Assembly (NCBI GenBank): GCA_029547025.1
Contig: JAKPQA010000114.1
Coordinates: forward strand, 1 to 60,829
Source: Armatimonadota bacterium
GTDB taxonomy: Bacteria; Armatimonadota; Zipacnadia; UBA1398; JAKPQA01
DNA length: 60,829 nucleotides
Reading direction: 5' to 3'
Part shown: positions 52,320-60,829 of the stretch, in pieces
Layout: each line of letters starts with the position of its first letter
Position numbering within the stretch: position 1 is the stretch's first letter
Program-made: the position numbers and the translations under genes
Notes under the pieces: model-generated
Database searches by the model: none
Told to the model about the DNA's origin: nothing
Seen by the model: only the letters and a program-made list of their open reading frames with translations

Positions 52320-52501
52320 GGGCGGTCCCTCCTAACGGGTACGCCAGAGCCGCGCCGATCGCCTCCTGGAAGCCGACGCCAGGGCGGTCGCCCAACGCAA
52401 ACCGCCCCCACAGGGGGCGATCTGCACGGCATTCAGTCTCGCTGGGCCCTGGCGCCTTCCGGTGCGAGCGGCTCATGACGGCAAGCCCGAGGGGCCGTCG
52501 G

Positions 52502-53704
52502 CTAGAGGCTTCCGGAGCTGTCGGCGCCGCTGGCGTCGTCGGCGCGCTCCCCGGCGCGCTTGGCCCCCAGGGCCTTCGCCATGATGTGGGCGCCCATGAC
52601 GCCGGCCTGGTAGTTGCTGGTGCCGACGTAGGCGAGGCGCCTGCTCTTTGGCGAGTCCGTATCGATGCAGATGACGTTGATGCCCTCCTCGATGGCGCGG
52701 TCGATGTAGGGCTTGAGGGTCTCGGGGTTCCCGGGCGCGATCAGGATGCCTGCGGGCTTGCGGGCAATGACGTTGTCGAGCTCCTCGGCCTGCTTCTCCG
52801 GGTTCTGGTCCTCGGGGCCGGTGAACCGGGGCTTGACGCCCAGTTCGGCGCAGACATCCTTGAGGCCCTCGCGCGTGGCGTTCCAGTATTCGACTCCGGT
52901 GGAGATGCCGATGACGACGTACTCCTCGTTGGAGGTATCGCCCACTACTTTGCGGTCGGAGAGGAGCCGGACCCACTCGGGGTGCGTCTTCTTGATGTCT
53001 TCCTTCGCGCCCTGGGAGGGCGTACGGAAGACGACCACATTCTCCTTGGTCACCTCGACGGTGCCGGTATCGACCTCGGCCGCGATGGCGGGGAGCCGGG
53101 AGTCGGCCGACTGGTCATCGGGCGCGCGGAGCAGCTTGTGCTTCAGGCCGTAGAGGTACTTGACGCCGAGGTACGTCATGTAGTACTGGCGCTGGGCGAC
53201 TGAGGCCTGGATGGTGCCCGCCTCTATGGCATCCAGGACCGGCGAGTCGGCGTCCATGGCCACCACGACGACCTTGCCCGACCTCCCGGCATTCTCGACC
53301 GCTTTGGCCACGCCTGGCCCACTGGCGGCATTGATGCCCGCGAAGCCGGCCAGGTCCTGGAACTTCTCGAGCACCGCTGACGCCTCGCGCGTGCCGACTT
53401 CGTACTTGGTCTCATCGTCGATCTCGGCGACGACTTCTATCTCGGGGTACTCCTTCTCGAACGTCTCTTTGTAGCCCCGGACTCGCTCGTCGAGGTTCCA
53501 CTGCCCCGGGCGTGTGGAGATGGCGACTTTGAACTTCTTCTCGACAGCCGTGGCGCCCGTCGTGGCCGTGGTCTTGGCACCCGTCGCGGCGTCTGGTCCG
53601 GCCGGCAGGTCCCCGGGCTTCTTGCAGCCGGAGGAGAGAATGAGGGTCCCCAGCAGCAGCATCCAGGGGCCCAGCATCGAGGGCCTGGTCATGTTCCGAA
53701 ACAC
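52502..53704 (-). CDS. sugar ABC transporter binding lipoprotein with circularly permuted domain order (2)
   Basis: The GTG at 53704 follows GAGGAGG with 8 bases spacing; an ATG four codons on has no ribosome site. The 400-residue product has lipobox LILSSGC (Cys27). Like its neighbour, residues 57-187 are the normal C-half (FKVAISTRPGQWNLDERVRG, FAGINAASGPGVAKAVENAG, TIQASVAQRQYYMTYLGVKY), residues 211-224 the normal last strand (VDTGTVEVTKENVV), and residues 261-382 the normal N-half (EYVVIGISTGVEYWNATREG, RKPAGILIAPGNPETLKPYI, LAYVGTSNYQAGVMGAHIMA). The cut point is the crossover between the two lobes. Sequence similarity to the downstream copy is high throughout, so the permutation predates their duplication. 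Confidence 0.87.
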   Translation of the reverse strand: MFRNMTRPSMLGPWMLLLGTLILSSGCKKPGDLPAGPDAATGAKTTATTGATAVEKKFKVAISTRPGQWNLDERVRGYKETFEKEYPEIEVVAEIDDETKYEVGTREASAVLEKFQDLAGFAGINAASGPGVAKAVENAGRSGKVVVVAMDADSPVLDAIEAGTIQASVAQRQYYMTYLGVKYLYGLKHKLLRAPDDQSADSRLPAIAAEVDTGTVEVTKENVVVFRTPSQGAKEDIKKTHPEWVRLLSDRKVVGDTSNEEYVVIGISTGVEYWNATREGLKDVCAELGVKPRFTGPEDQNPEKQAEELDNVIARKPAGILIAPGNPETLKPYIDRAIEEGINVICIDTDSPKSRRLAYVGTSNYQAGVMGAHIMAKALGAKRAGERADDASGADSSGSL

Positions 53705-53748
53705 TGGCTTCGCCTCCTCGATACGCACAGACCCGAGGGTCTTCGTCG

Positions 53749-54864
53749 CTAGGCGCCGCGACGCCTCTTGGCCACGAGCACGTCCAGGGTCACGAAGAAC
53801 ACCAGAGCGGCACCGACGATCACGAACCGCCAGTCGGGCGGGACGCCTGTCTGGGTGAGACCGGTCTTGATGCAGTTGACGAGCACAACGCCCAGGAATG
53901 CCCCCAGTACCGTGCCCTGCCCGCCCACCAGGCTGGCGCCGCCGATGACGCACTCGGCGATGACCTGTAGCTCAATCCCCTGCCCGGCCTCATAGCTCGC
54001 CGTCCCGTAGCGGGCCGAGTTGAGCACACCGGCCAGTCCGGCCGTCAGGCCGGTGATGACGAATGTGACCGTGCGCACCCGGGCCACGTTGATGCCCGAA
54101 AGCGCCGCCGCCTTTTCGTTACCTCCCATGTAGTAGACCTGGCGCAGCCAGCGCAGATTGCGCAGGAGCACATCGCCCACAAGGACCGTGGCCAGGGTGA
54201 CCACCATCACCCAGAACCCCTGCATGTTGAGGAAACCGCCCTCACCGGCCGGGCGGACGCCGTAGAAGCCGGCTTTCCCGATGGCGGCAAACGATGCGGG
54301 AAGGTCATCGGACCGCACCGGCCCCGCCGCGTGGATGTAGCAGATGACGAGGCCCCGGGCGACCATCATCATGCCCATGGTGGCGATGAGGGGGCTGATG
54401 CCCACACGGGCAACGAACAGGCCGTTGATGAGTCCGCACAAGCTGCCGGTGAGTAATCCAATGAGCACCCCGATGGGGGTCGGCAGGCCACACTTGAGAG
54501 CAAAGACACAAGCCAGACCTGACAGGGCGAGGATCGATCCGACGGATATGTCGAATGCTCCGCCCACGATGACGATGGTCATCCCGACGACGAGGATGGC
54601 CTCGGTGGTGATGCCCCGGAGCATGGCCTGGATGTTGTTGGGCGACAGGAAGACGGAGGGGAAGGGGTCACTCTGGGTCTGAGGCAGCGTCTTGACGTGG
54701 AAGACGATGACCACGGCGATGACGATCAGCAGCGTGGCGAACTCCCTGAGCCGTGCCATGTTGAGCAGGGCGGCGCCCGTGATGCCCCCCCCCGCCTCGG
54801 CTACGGCCGAGCTCTCCCCGGTCGTGGTGGAGTCCCGTGGTGGAGCGCTGTGGTCGTCGGCCAT
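53749..54864 (-). CDS. sugar ABC transporter permease (RbsC type)
   Basis: The ATG at 54864 (MADDHSAPP) is preceded by GGAGGG at 14 bases; the longer open frame overlaps the ATPase gene. The 371-residue product has about ten helices and RbsC motifs: VGMTIVIVGGAFDISVGSIL, LINGLFVARVGISPLIATMG and CVIGGASLVGGQGTVLGAFL. A hydrophilic N-terminus of about 35 residues precedes helix 1. It should pair with the ATPase upstream and the two binding proteins downstream to import a monosaccharide-like substrate. It is a homodimer candidate, as only one permease gene is in this operon. Confidence 0.92.
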   Translation of the reverse strand: MADDHSAPPRDSTTTGESSAVAEAGGGITGAALLNMARLREFATLLIVIAVVIVFHVKTLPQTQSDPFPSVFLSPNNIQAMLRGITTEAILVVGMTIVIVGGAFDISVGSILALSGLACVFALKCGLPTPIGVLIGLLTGSLCGLINGLFVARVGISPLIATMGMMMVARGLVICYIHAAGPVRSDDLPASFAAIGKAGFYGVRPAGEGGFLNMQGFWVMVVTLATVLVGDVLLRNLRWLRQVYYMGGNEKAAALSGINVARVRTVTFVITGLTAGLAGVLNSARYGTASYEAGQGIELQVIAECVIGGASLVGGQGTVLGAFLGVVLVNCIKTGLTQTGVPPDWRFVIVGAALVFFVTLDVLVAKRRRGA

Positions 54865-54908
54865 GTCGGTGTTGTCGTCCCTCCGTTGCTGCTGCAGCTG
54901 GTGGCGCC

Positions 54909-56456
54909 TCAGTTGTGCGCCACCGATTCCTGGCCGGTGGCCAGGAGCATGATGCGCTCCTCGGTGGCTTCGGCCGCGTCCAGGCAGCCGCGGATGCATC
55001 CTTCGTGCATCACCAGGACGCGGTCACTGGCTCCAATGACCTCGGGGAGTTCGGATGAGATCATGATGACGGCCACACCGTCGCGAGCCAGCCCTCGCAG
55101 GATCTCGTGCACCTCGGCCTTGGCGCCCACATCCACACCGCGAGTGGGCTCATCGACGATAAGCACCCGGGGCGAGGTCGCCAGCCATTTGGCCAGCATG
55201 ACCTTCTGTTGGTTGCCTCCCGAGAGGTTCGATGTGGTGCTCTCGACCGAGGGCGTGCGGATGCCCAGACGGTCCACATAACGCCGGGCGACATCGGCCT
55301 CGCGTTTTCCGTCCATGAAGCCGAGGCGGGACAGGGCCCGCAGGTTAGCGGCGGCCACGTTCTGGCGCACCGAGAGGCGCAGGAAGAGGCCCAGTTCCTT
55401 GCGGTCCTCCGGCACGTAGGCGATGCCGTACCCGATGGCATCCTCAGGCGACCGCGCGCGGACCGGGCGGCCGTCGACCAGAACCGTCCCGGCGTCGGGC
55501 CGATCGGCGCCGAATATGGCGCGCGCCACATCGGTACGGCCCGAGCCCACGAGCCCGGCGATACCCAGGATCTCACCGGCCCGTGCCTCGAAGGTGACAT
55601 CGCGGAAGCGGGGCTCCCGGGTCAGTCCTTCGACCCGTAGCACCACGGGCCCGGGCTCGCCGGCGCGATCCGGGTAGCCGGCCCCCATCTCGCGCCCAAC
55701 CATCATGCGCACCACATCCGCTGGCGTGGCGTCCTCGCGATTCCGCACGCCGACGAGAGCACCATCGCGCAGCACCGCGATGCGGTCGGCGATCTCGAAG
55801 ACCTCGGGGAGTTTGTGTGAGATGTACACAACACCGACGCCTCGGTCGCGGAGGCGGTGGATGATCCCGAAGAGATAGCGCGCCTCCCGATCCGTAAGAG
55901 CACTTGTGGGCTCGTCGAGCACCAACACGCGGCAGTCGAGTGACAGGGCCTTGGCGATCTCGATCATCTGCTGCAGGGCCACCGGGAGACGCCCCACGGT
56001 GGCAGCGGGATGGACATCGAGGTCGAAGCGCCGCAGGATTTCCTGGGCATCTTTGAACAGGCGCCGACGGTTCACGAACCCGATCACGGGGTAGACCGGC
56101 TCGCGCGCGCAGAAGATGTTCTCGGCGACGGTGAGGTAGGGGACGAGGCTGAGCTCCTGGTGCACGATGGAGAGTCCGGCGAACGCCGCCTCGCGAGCCC
56201 CGCCGAAATGCACGGGCCGGCCGTCGTAGATGATCCGACCCGAGTCGGCCCGGAGGTTGCCGCAGAGGATCTCCATGAGGGTGCTCTTGCCGGCGCCGTT
56301 CTCGCCCACGAGGGCGAGCACTTCGCCCGCGAACAGCTCGAGGTCGACGCCGCGGAGCGCCCGGACGCCCCCGAACGACTTATGGATCCCCTCCATCTGG
56401 AGTAGCCGAGGGGGGCCGCTGCTCTCGGAACCCATGCGCTCTGAAGTCCTCGCCAT
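54909..56456 (-). CDS. sugar ABC transporter ATP-binding protein (two-domain, RbsA/MglA type)
   Basis: ATG at 56456; a second in-frame ATG at 56435 follows GCGAGGA and may be the true start. The 515-residue product has two ATPase halves: VGENGAGKST, IVHQELSLVPYLTVAENI, a degenerate signature (RLPVALQQMIEIAKAL) and LVLDEPTSALTDRE in the first; GLVGSGRTDVARAIF, YVPEDRKELGLF, NLSGGNQQKVMLAKWL and LIVDEPTRGVDVGAK in the second. This is the first gene of the minus-strand transporter operon with the permease and two permuted binding proteins. Confidence 0.93.
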   Translation of the reverse strand: MARTSERMGSESSGPPRLLQMEGIHKSFGGVRALRGVDLELFAGEVLALVGENGAGKSTLMEILCGNLRADSGRIIYDGRPVHFGGAREAAFAGLSIVHQELSLVPYLTVAENIFCAREPVYPVIGFVNRRRLFKDAQEILRRFDLDVHPAATVGRLPVALQQMIEIAKALSLDCRVLVLDEPTSALTDREARYLFGIIHRLRDRGVGVVYISHKLPEVFEIADRIAVLRDGALVGVRNREDATPADVVRMMVGREMGAGYPDRAGEPGPVVLRVEGLTREPRFRDVTFEARAGEILGIAGLVGSGRTDVARAIFGADRPDAGTVLVDGRPVRARSPEDAIGYGIAYVPEDRKELGLFLRLSVRQNVAAANLRALSRLGFMDGKREADVARRYVDRLGIRTPSVESTTSNLSGGNQQKVMLAKWLATSPRVLIVDEPTRGVDVGAKAEVHEILRGLARDGVAVIMISSELPEVIGASDRVLVMHEGCIRGCLDAAEATEERIMLLATGQESVAHN

Positions 56457-56463
56457 TCGTTGC

Positions 56464-56490
56464 GCCGGGCCCGGCCAAGCCGGGCCCGGC
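56464..56490 (-). terminator. GC hairpin upstream of the transporter operon
   Basis: GCCGGGCCCGGC occurs twice (56464-56475 and 56479-56490) separated by CAA, giving a perfect 12-base-pair stem. Each arm is itself a palindrome. It lies between the lipoprotein gene and the ATPase gene (same strand), so it should end the upstream transcript. No T tract is seen. Confidence 0.55.
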
Positions 56491-56506
56491 TGGTCGGTCT
56501 GGGCGG

Positions 56507-58765
56507 CTAGTCAGGGTACCACCTGGGCGCGAACTCGACGGTGCCGGTGGTCGCCAACGGTACCACATGGCCATCGTCGATCCGCACCGCCACGATGTCG
56601 GCATCGAACTCGCCGGTGGTCAAGTTACTCGACAAGACTGAGTACGCCACGGCCTGACCGCCAGGTCCCGCAGCGACGAAGTACTTGTCGAGCCCATCGT
56701 TGGTAAGCGCGCATGGCGCGGAGCCCGGTGTGCTGACGTCGAGCCAGTACACGTCGGTGCCGCCGTTCGCGGCGCCCGTGAACACGACGGTCTGCGAATC
56801 GAGCCAGTCGACGGTGGTGGGGAGTATCTGACCGGTGTCGAAGAACCCGACGACATCGCTCGTCGACACGCTGATCAGGCCGATCCCGTACGACTCTCCG
56901 GTGGCCTGCCGCGGACGCAGCCCGCGGAGCATGTTCAGGCCCCGAGCGCGAGGCAGGCCGGCCGCGGCCGTGTCGTTATGGACGACCACACCCACAGCCA
57001 GGACGCTGTCGTCCGGAGAGAACGCGGCACCGAAGGACGGGGTCCAGCCTGGCTGTCCGTAAGCATACGTGTCGTAGGTGGATAGATCGGCCAGCACAAT
57101 GGCCTCGGCCGCGCCACTGGAGCTCCCCCACGACATGGATGTGAAGACCAGGTACTGGCCATCGTGCGAGAACCGTGGTGCCCACTCGTCATCATCGGGG
57201 GTCTGGGTCAGATTGGCCGGTGCCGCCGTGGCCGCGTCGAACTCGAACAAGTCATACTGCCCACTGTCGCCGGCCTCGCCCTGGAAGATGATCGTGCCGT
57301 CCGGCGAGACGTCTGCCGAGAGCACGCCCGTGATACCCCATGCGGGGTTGGCCTGGAAGGAAGAGAGCTGCGTGGGCGCACTGCCGCGGGTGAGCGACCA
57401 CAGCTCGAGACCGTCGGTGTAGAGCAGGCTTCGTCCCTGCGTCGTCGCGCTGACCACATGGATCGTGGTGCTGGCTGACTTCGACCCGCAGGTGGCCGTG
57501 ATCACCGCCGAGCCTGCCGACTTGCCCCGGACGACGCCGAAGTCGTTGACTCTCGCGACTTGCGGGTTGTCGCTCGACCAGTCGAAGTCGAAGATCAGGT
57601 CGCCCTGTGGTGTCAGCGCCCCGGCGTCGAGTTCGAGCATATCTCCAACCTGGATGGTGTCCGTCGACGGAGCCGTGATCGCGATGTCCCCGACGATGTT
57701 GGCCGGGAACACGCCGACGCGGGCCACCTGGCCGGCCACCACGAAGGCCTGGCCCACCGCAAGGTTCTCGAAGCCCTCATCGGTCTCCCGTGCCGCCGCA
57801 ACGATGTGCAGGCCGGGTGTCACGCCCATCAGGCCAAACTGGCCCAATGCGTTCGTGCGGACCATCTGCCCCGAGTCGATCATCACCCAGGCATCCGTGA
57901 CAGTCTGAAGGCCCGATGGGTCGGTGGGAGAGAAGTATAGATCTCCCCAGGCCAGTGTGACCGGGGCGGCGACATAGCCCGCGACGGCGCCGGTCGGTCC
58001 TGCCGGCGTCTCGCCCACTGACACCGTCTGACCGCCGAGAATCTCCACCGGCACGTGGTGCTCCAGGGCCGTGACTTGGTACTCGCCGGGCGCCACATTT
58101 GCGAAGAGGAAGAAACCGTCCTCGTCGGTCGTGGTTGCCTGTCCGTCGAGCGTCACCTGCACGTTGGGTATGGGCAGGAGTTCGCCTAGCCCGCCGCTGA
58201 GGTCCGAGGGTGCAAACCGGACATCGGTCCATGTCAGGCCGGCAGCGCCCCCGATGGGCGATCCCATGCGGGGCCGCCCGAGAAGGTAGCCAAAACACGC
58301 CCCCGGGTCGGTGCTCGTTAGCGCGGGGTCGCGAGTGCCCGAGGTGGTGCCATTCGTACGCACGTTAACGGGCACGCCCGACCCCAGCGAGGCGCCCGTC
58401 CTGTCGGCGAAGGAGATCACGCGACTCCCGGCGGGCACCCCTACCAGCGAGTAGGTGCCTGAACGCCCGGTGCGGCACTTCTGGCCCGTGTCCATGGTCG
58501 CGATGCCACCGGCAAGCGGTTCGAGCCCCTGAGCTTCCTGCTCGGCCTCAGTAAGCGGGAGCTCGCAGACTACCAGATCCGACGCCCGAACGCGCACAGG
58601 CGTGTACACGTATCCGTTGGCGCTGCCGGTGCCCACCAGTAGTTGCTGATCGTTGTCGACTGGCGGATTGATCACCTGGCCCCCGTCACCACAGCCGCCG
58701 ATGACGACCGCCAGGAGAACGGAGAGAACGGCAGACGCGCTCCATCGGACTAGCAATGCTCTCAC
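56507..58765 (-). CDS. large lipoprotein with regulatory-like sandwich domains and a TolB/WD40-like propeller
   Basis: The GTG at 58765 follows GCAGGA with 6 bases spacing. The 752-residue product has a lipobox (VVIGGCGDGG). Repeated carboxypeptidase-regulatory/PEGA-like sandwiches follow (RTGRSGTYSLVGVPAGSRVI, TTDEDGFFLFANVAPGEYQV, RTNALGQFGLMGVTPGLHIV). A Big2-type Ig domain appears near residue 360-440 (DWSSDNPQVARVNDFGVVRG). The last 300 residues form a TolB/PD40-like propeller (SADVSPDGTIIFQG, PRFSHDGQYLVFTS, AFSPDDSVLAVGV). Such proteins sit at the cell surface and probably bind other macromolecules; no enzyme site is seen. A hairpin follows its stop. Confidence 0.78.
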   Translation of the reverse strand: MRALLVRWSASAVLSVLLAVVIGGCGDGGQVINPPVDNDQQLLVGTGSANGYVYTPVRVRASDLVVCELPLTEAEQEAQGLEPLAGGIATMDTGQKCRTGRSGTYSLVGVPAGSRVISFADRTGASLGSGVPVNVRTNGTTSGTRDPALTSTDPGACFGYLLGRPRMGSPIGGAAGLTWTDVRFAPSDLSGGLGELLPIPNVQVTLDGQATTTDEDGFFLFANVAPGEYQVTALEHHVPVEILGGQTVSVGETPAGPTGAVAGYVAAPVTLAWGDLYFSPTDPSGLQTVTDAWVMIDSGQMVRTNALGQFGLMGVTPGLHIVAAARETDEGFENLAVGQAFVVAGQVARVGVFPANIVGDIAITAPSTDTIQVGDMLELDAGALTPQGDLIFDFDWSSDNPQVARVNDFGVVRGKSAGSAVITATCGSKSASTTIHVVSATTQGRSLLYTDGLELWSLTRGSAPTQLSSFQANPAWGITGVLSADVSPDGTIIFQGEAGDSGQYDLFEFDAATAAPANLTQTPDDDEWAPRFSHDGQYLVFTSMSWGSSSGAAEAIVLADLSTYDTYAYGQPGWTPSFGAAFSPDDSVLAVGVVVHNDTAAAGLPRARGLNMLRGLRPRQATGESYGIGLISVSTSDVVGFFDTGQILPTTVDWLDSQTVVFTGAANGGTDVYWLDVSTPGSAPCALTNDGLDKYFVAAGPGGQAVAYSVLSSNLTTGEFDADIVAVRIDDGHVVPLATTGTVEFAPRWYPD

Positions 58766-58903
58766 CTGATTCCTGCCCTCACGCAGGCACGCACCTCACC
58801 CGGGACACCCATTCGGATGCCGGCACACGCCGACCCCATGGAACTCGGACAGCAATAGGTTTCGCTCCCGGCGCCAGGGACCCTCCTGGTCCACAGGGCG
58901 CGC

Positions 58904-59341
58904 TCACCCGACGTCGCAGTCAGGAGACAGCTGCCTGGCCCGATCCAGGTATGCGCCGAGGAGTACAGCGGCCGCGACGCCATCGACTACCTGCTTGCGG
59001 CGCCCGCGCCGGACATTGCATTCCAGGAGGGCCCGTTCGGCCTGGGTCGTCGTCAGGCGCTCGTCGAAGAGCTCCACGGGCACCGTGACTCTGTCGGCCA
59101 GGGCCTCGACAAGCCCCCGCGCAGCCTCGGCCGATGCGCCGGCTTCGCCCGACATGTGCAGCGGCAGCCCGACCACGATGCGCCCCACTTCGAGATCGGT
59201 GCAGAGCTGCGCGATGGTGTCGAGATGAGAGCCATCGTCCGCCACGTCGACGAAGCCGTGCGGCGATGCCACGACGCCGAGAGGGTCGCTCACCGCCAAG
59301 CCGATTCGCCGGGTGCCGTAGTCGACCGCCAGGATGCGCAC
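58904..59341 (-). CDS. ruvX: RuvX/YqgF Holliday-junction resolvase-like nuclease
   Basis: GTG start at 59341, one base after the stop of the upstream gene. The 145-residue product has the usual length and RNase-H fold: RILAVDYGTRRIGLAVSDPL (catalytic D7), RIVVGLPLHMSGEAG (family G-L-P motif), VELFDERLTTTQAERALLE (Glu in D-E-R-L-T-T) and VDGVAAAVLLGAYLD (final Asp). YqgF processes pre-16S rRNA in well-studied bacteria. Its linkage to a DUF6807 gene seems accidental, but they look co-transcribed. Confidence 0.93.
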   Translation of the reverse strand: MRILAVDYGTRRIGLAVSDPLGVVASPHGFVDVADDGSHLDTIAQLCTDLEVGRIVVGLPLHMSGEAGASAEAARGLVEALADRVTVPVELFDERLTTTQAERALLECNVRRGRRKQVVDGVAAAVLLGAYLDRARQLSPDCDVG

Positions 59342-59342
59342 C

Positions 59343-60266
59343 CTATCCTGCCGCCCATCCGTCGTAGAGCGCGGCCAGGCCGGCCTCTTCAGGCGTGCCG
59401 GCATAGGCCACCACACGGTAGCGCAGGCTGATTTGGCTGCCCGCGGGCAGGGCCATGCCGGGCACCTCGAGCCAGTTCAGCGGGGTGGGCGACATGAAGC
59501 CGTAGTCGCGCGTGAACCAGGGGCACGGCTGCCACGGATTGCTCGGGTGGTCCATCAGCGCGATGCCCTCGGTGCCGCCGGGCCGTGCGGCCCAGAAGGC
59601 GCACCACTTGGCTGGCTGGCCGAAGGTGGCCTTCTCCCCGGCCTGTCCCTCGGAGTTCACCAGGTGGCCGCCCGCCAGAGGGGTCAGGTCGGCCGCAGCG
59701 CGAACGGAGAACAGCGAGTGGTTGCTCTTCTCGATGGTCACGTCGCGCGCGGCGGTGAGCGTGATGTCGGCATCGATCAGCCGAAGGGCCGCGGAGGGTG
59801 CGGTGACGGTGAACCGGCGCGTATCGGTGACATCCGGCTCTCGGCCGTCGAGTACCCAATCGCAGGCGTCCGTGATCACCACGTGTGCGGCCGTGCCCTG
59901 AGCGATGGCGGGCCCCCGCGACACGATGCGACCCCGTTCGAGGCCTTCCTGCCAGTAGTTCGCGCCGTTCACGCGATCGCACCCGATGTACACGGACCGA
60001 TGGTGTGGATACGGGTCGCCCGACTCTTCGGTCAGCGGGGCGCCCGTCAGCGGCCCGGCCACCGGGTAGAAGTAGGGATACTTCTGCGTGGCGTGGGCGC
60101 GGTAGCACGTGAGAGCCCGGCCGCCACACCTGACCCAGACGATGGGCCCCAGGGAGTAGGCGAGCAGGTCGAGCGGGCCGGCCGCCGGTGACTCCTGGGC
60201 CGAGGCGCGGCTCCGACCGGCCAGAACCGCAAGGGCCACGCCCCTCAGGAATGTGCGTCGGTGCAT
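59343..60266 (-). CDS. DUF6807 ('PmoA family') protein with Tat-type signal
   Basis: The ATG at 60266 follows GGGAGG. The 307-residue product starts HRRTFLRGVALAVLAG, an R-R-x-F-L twin-arginine signal. The family motifs are QKYPYFYPVAGPLTG, EESGDPYPHHRSVYIGCDRV (the conserved D-x-x-H-H), NGANYWQEG and a late TEGIALMDHPSNPWQPCPWF. It belongs to the DUF6807 group often mislabelled as methane-oxygenase PmoA; it is a soluble beta-rich protein, not part of a monooxygenase. In related genomes it neighbours sugar dehydrogenases. Biochemical role unknown. Confidence 0.85.
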   Translation of the reverse strand: MHRRTFLRGVALAVLAGRSRASAQESPAAGPLDLLAYSLGPIVWVRCGGRALTCYRAHATQKYPYFYPVAGPLTGAPLTEESGDPYPHHRSVYIGCDRVNGANYWQEGLERGRIVSRGPAIAQGTAAHVVITDACDWVLDGREPDVTDTRRFTVTAPSAALRLIDADITLTAARDVTIEKSNHSLFSVRAAADLTPLAGGHLVNSEGQAGEKATFGQPAKWCAFWAARPGGTEGIALMDHPSNPWQPCPWFTRDYGFMSPTPLNWLEVPGMALPAGSQISLRYRVVAYAGTPEEAGLAALYDGWAAG

Positions 60267-60829
60267 GGCGGGCCTCCCTGGAGTGCCGAGACCAGAGGAC
60301 CAGACGGCCTGCCCCCGTCTCCCCGAGGCGGTTCGTCCTCGATGCCAGTCTCCCCTCCACCCCCGGAGGACTCCATCGCGCAGCGGTGGCGCGCGTGACG
60401 TCCAGCAGATGGGCAGCAGGGATGACTGCCGCCGCGCTCTCGTCGATGTGCCTGGCGCTGCCCATCGGCCTCGCTGGCACCATCCCAGGCGGGACGACGT
60501 GGGCCCTGGTGGGGGGCGGCCCGTCGGCCTTCGTGACGCCCCGCGGGCGCGGCTCCTCAGGGACGACGGGGTAGGGGGGCGGCGCCCATTGGCGGTAACA
60601 TAGGGCCCTGGGCCGGGCGGCTGGGTCTCGCGAAGGTCGCGCGGAACGCTCGCCTGGTCTTTCGGAGGGGCCGCACAGGGGTGCGCCCAGAGGGCGCGGG
60701 GCCCCGGACCGGCCCGAGGTTGGGGCGTGCGGATCGGGCGCGTTGGGGGCCCACCACGCTGGGAGACGCGTGGTTCCCCCCATGGCGCCCCTCCGCAAGA
60801 CGGTCAACGGTTGGCGTGTCGTGGAGGGG
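60267..60829. other. region without recognisable gene at the window end
   Basis: Both strands have open frames of up to about 130 codons here, as expected by chance at this GC content, but none has a good start signal, a family motif or a signal peptide. A GC-rich pyrimidine/purine-biased stretch (GGGGTAGGGGGGCGG, then GGGCCCTGGGCCGG) lies at about 60565-60625. The next gene probably begins beyond the window. Confidence 0.4.

Noticed and set aside
59343-60266. Particulate methane monooxygenase subunit (PmoA)
   Set aside because: The family name is misleading. The protein is soluble, Tat-exported and lacks the membrane helices of PmoA.
60410-60574. Short plus-strand frame with hydrophobic start near the window end
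   Set aside because: No convincing ribosome site or homology, and composition matches chance frames in this GC-rich stretch.

Overview
This window is GC-rich DNA (roughly two thirds G+C by eye) from an uncultured-type bacterium. The best lineage clue is a pseudopilin with the [16 protein letters not shown] leader, a [11 protein letters not shown] motif and a C-terminal H-X9-DG motif. With the secreted glycoside hydrolases, ThuA, Gfo/Idh, DUF6785 and DUF6807 families, this points to Armatimonadota. Planctomycetota or Hydrogenedentota-like lineages remain possible. No rRNA, tRNA or CRISPR array was recognised. The lifestyle suggested is polysaccharide breakdown with sugar import, and the ferredoxin/MinD/NifX-like cluster and a PPi-type phosphofructokinase fit anaerobic or low-energy metabolism.

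Layout. 1-2.0 kb: PepSY-like envelope proteins, one split by an in-frame TAG. 2.0-15.4 kb: a CBS protein, a run of secreted carbohydrate-active enzymes (clan GH-A, CBM9/DUF4091, GH51, alpha/beta hydrolase), a FecR protein and a PKD-type lipoprotein. 15.6-20.9 kb: an azoreductase, then the mutagenesis operon imuB / DUF6504 / dnaE2 with a strong promoter and two LexA-like boxes. 21.0-30.4 kb: a GH84-like enzyme, a dolichol-phosphate-mannose-synthase-like GT2, a YprB-like nuclease, a TAG-interrupted pseudopilin, a small lipoprotein, a ThuA fusion and a Tat-exported oxidoreductase, bracketed by two copies of a MITE-like repeat. 31-33.9 kb: phosphofructokinase, GH43 and a small secreted protein. 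34.0-37.6 kb (minus strand): a NifX/DUF5320/MinD cluster behind a consensus promoter. 37.7-46.3 kb: a sugar epimerase-like protein, a putative hydrolase, then a uroporphyrinogen-decarboxylase-like gene followed by a sugar ABC transporter whose last gene fuses a permease to a substrate-binding protein. 46.3-49.5 kb: TspO, a DUF6785-type membrane protein and an unassigned protein. 49.7-51.1 kb: an IS3-family insertion sequence. 51.1-56.5 kb (minus): a second sugar ABC transporter with two tandem binding proteins. 56.5-60.3 kb (minus): a beta-propeller lipoprotein, RuvX and a DUF6807 protein.

The strongest unusual signal is in the second ABC operon. Both binding-protein genes (51141-52319 and 52502-53704) encode a type I periplasmic binding protein with its halves in swapped order: the normal C-terminal half comes first, then the normal C-terminal strand, then the normal N-terminal half. 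This looks like a natural circular permutation. Two more genes (34900-36186 and 43970-46267) look like stop-less fusions of neighbouring operon genes, in which the downstream part keeps its own Shine-Dalgarno and ATG. Two others carry a single in-frame TAG with an intact downstream half, although TAG is an ordinary terminator elsewhere in the window.
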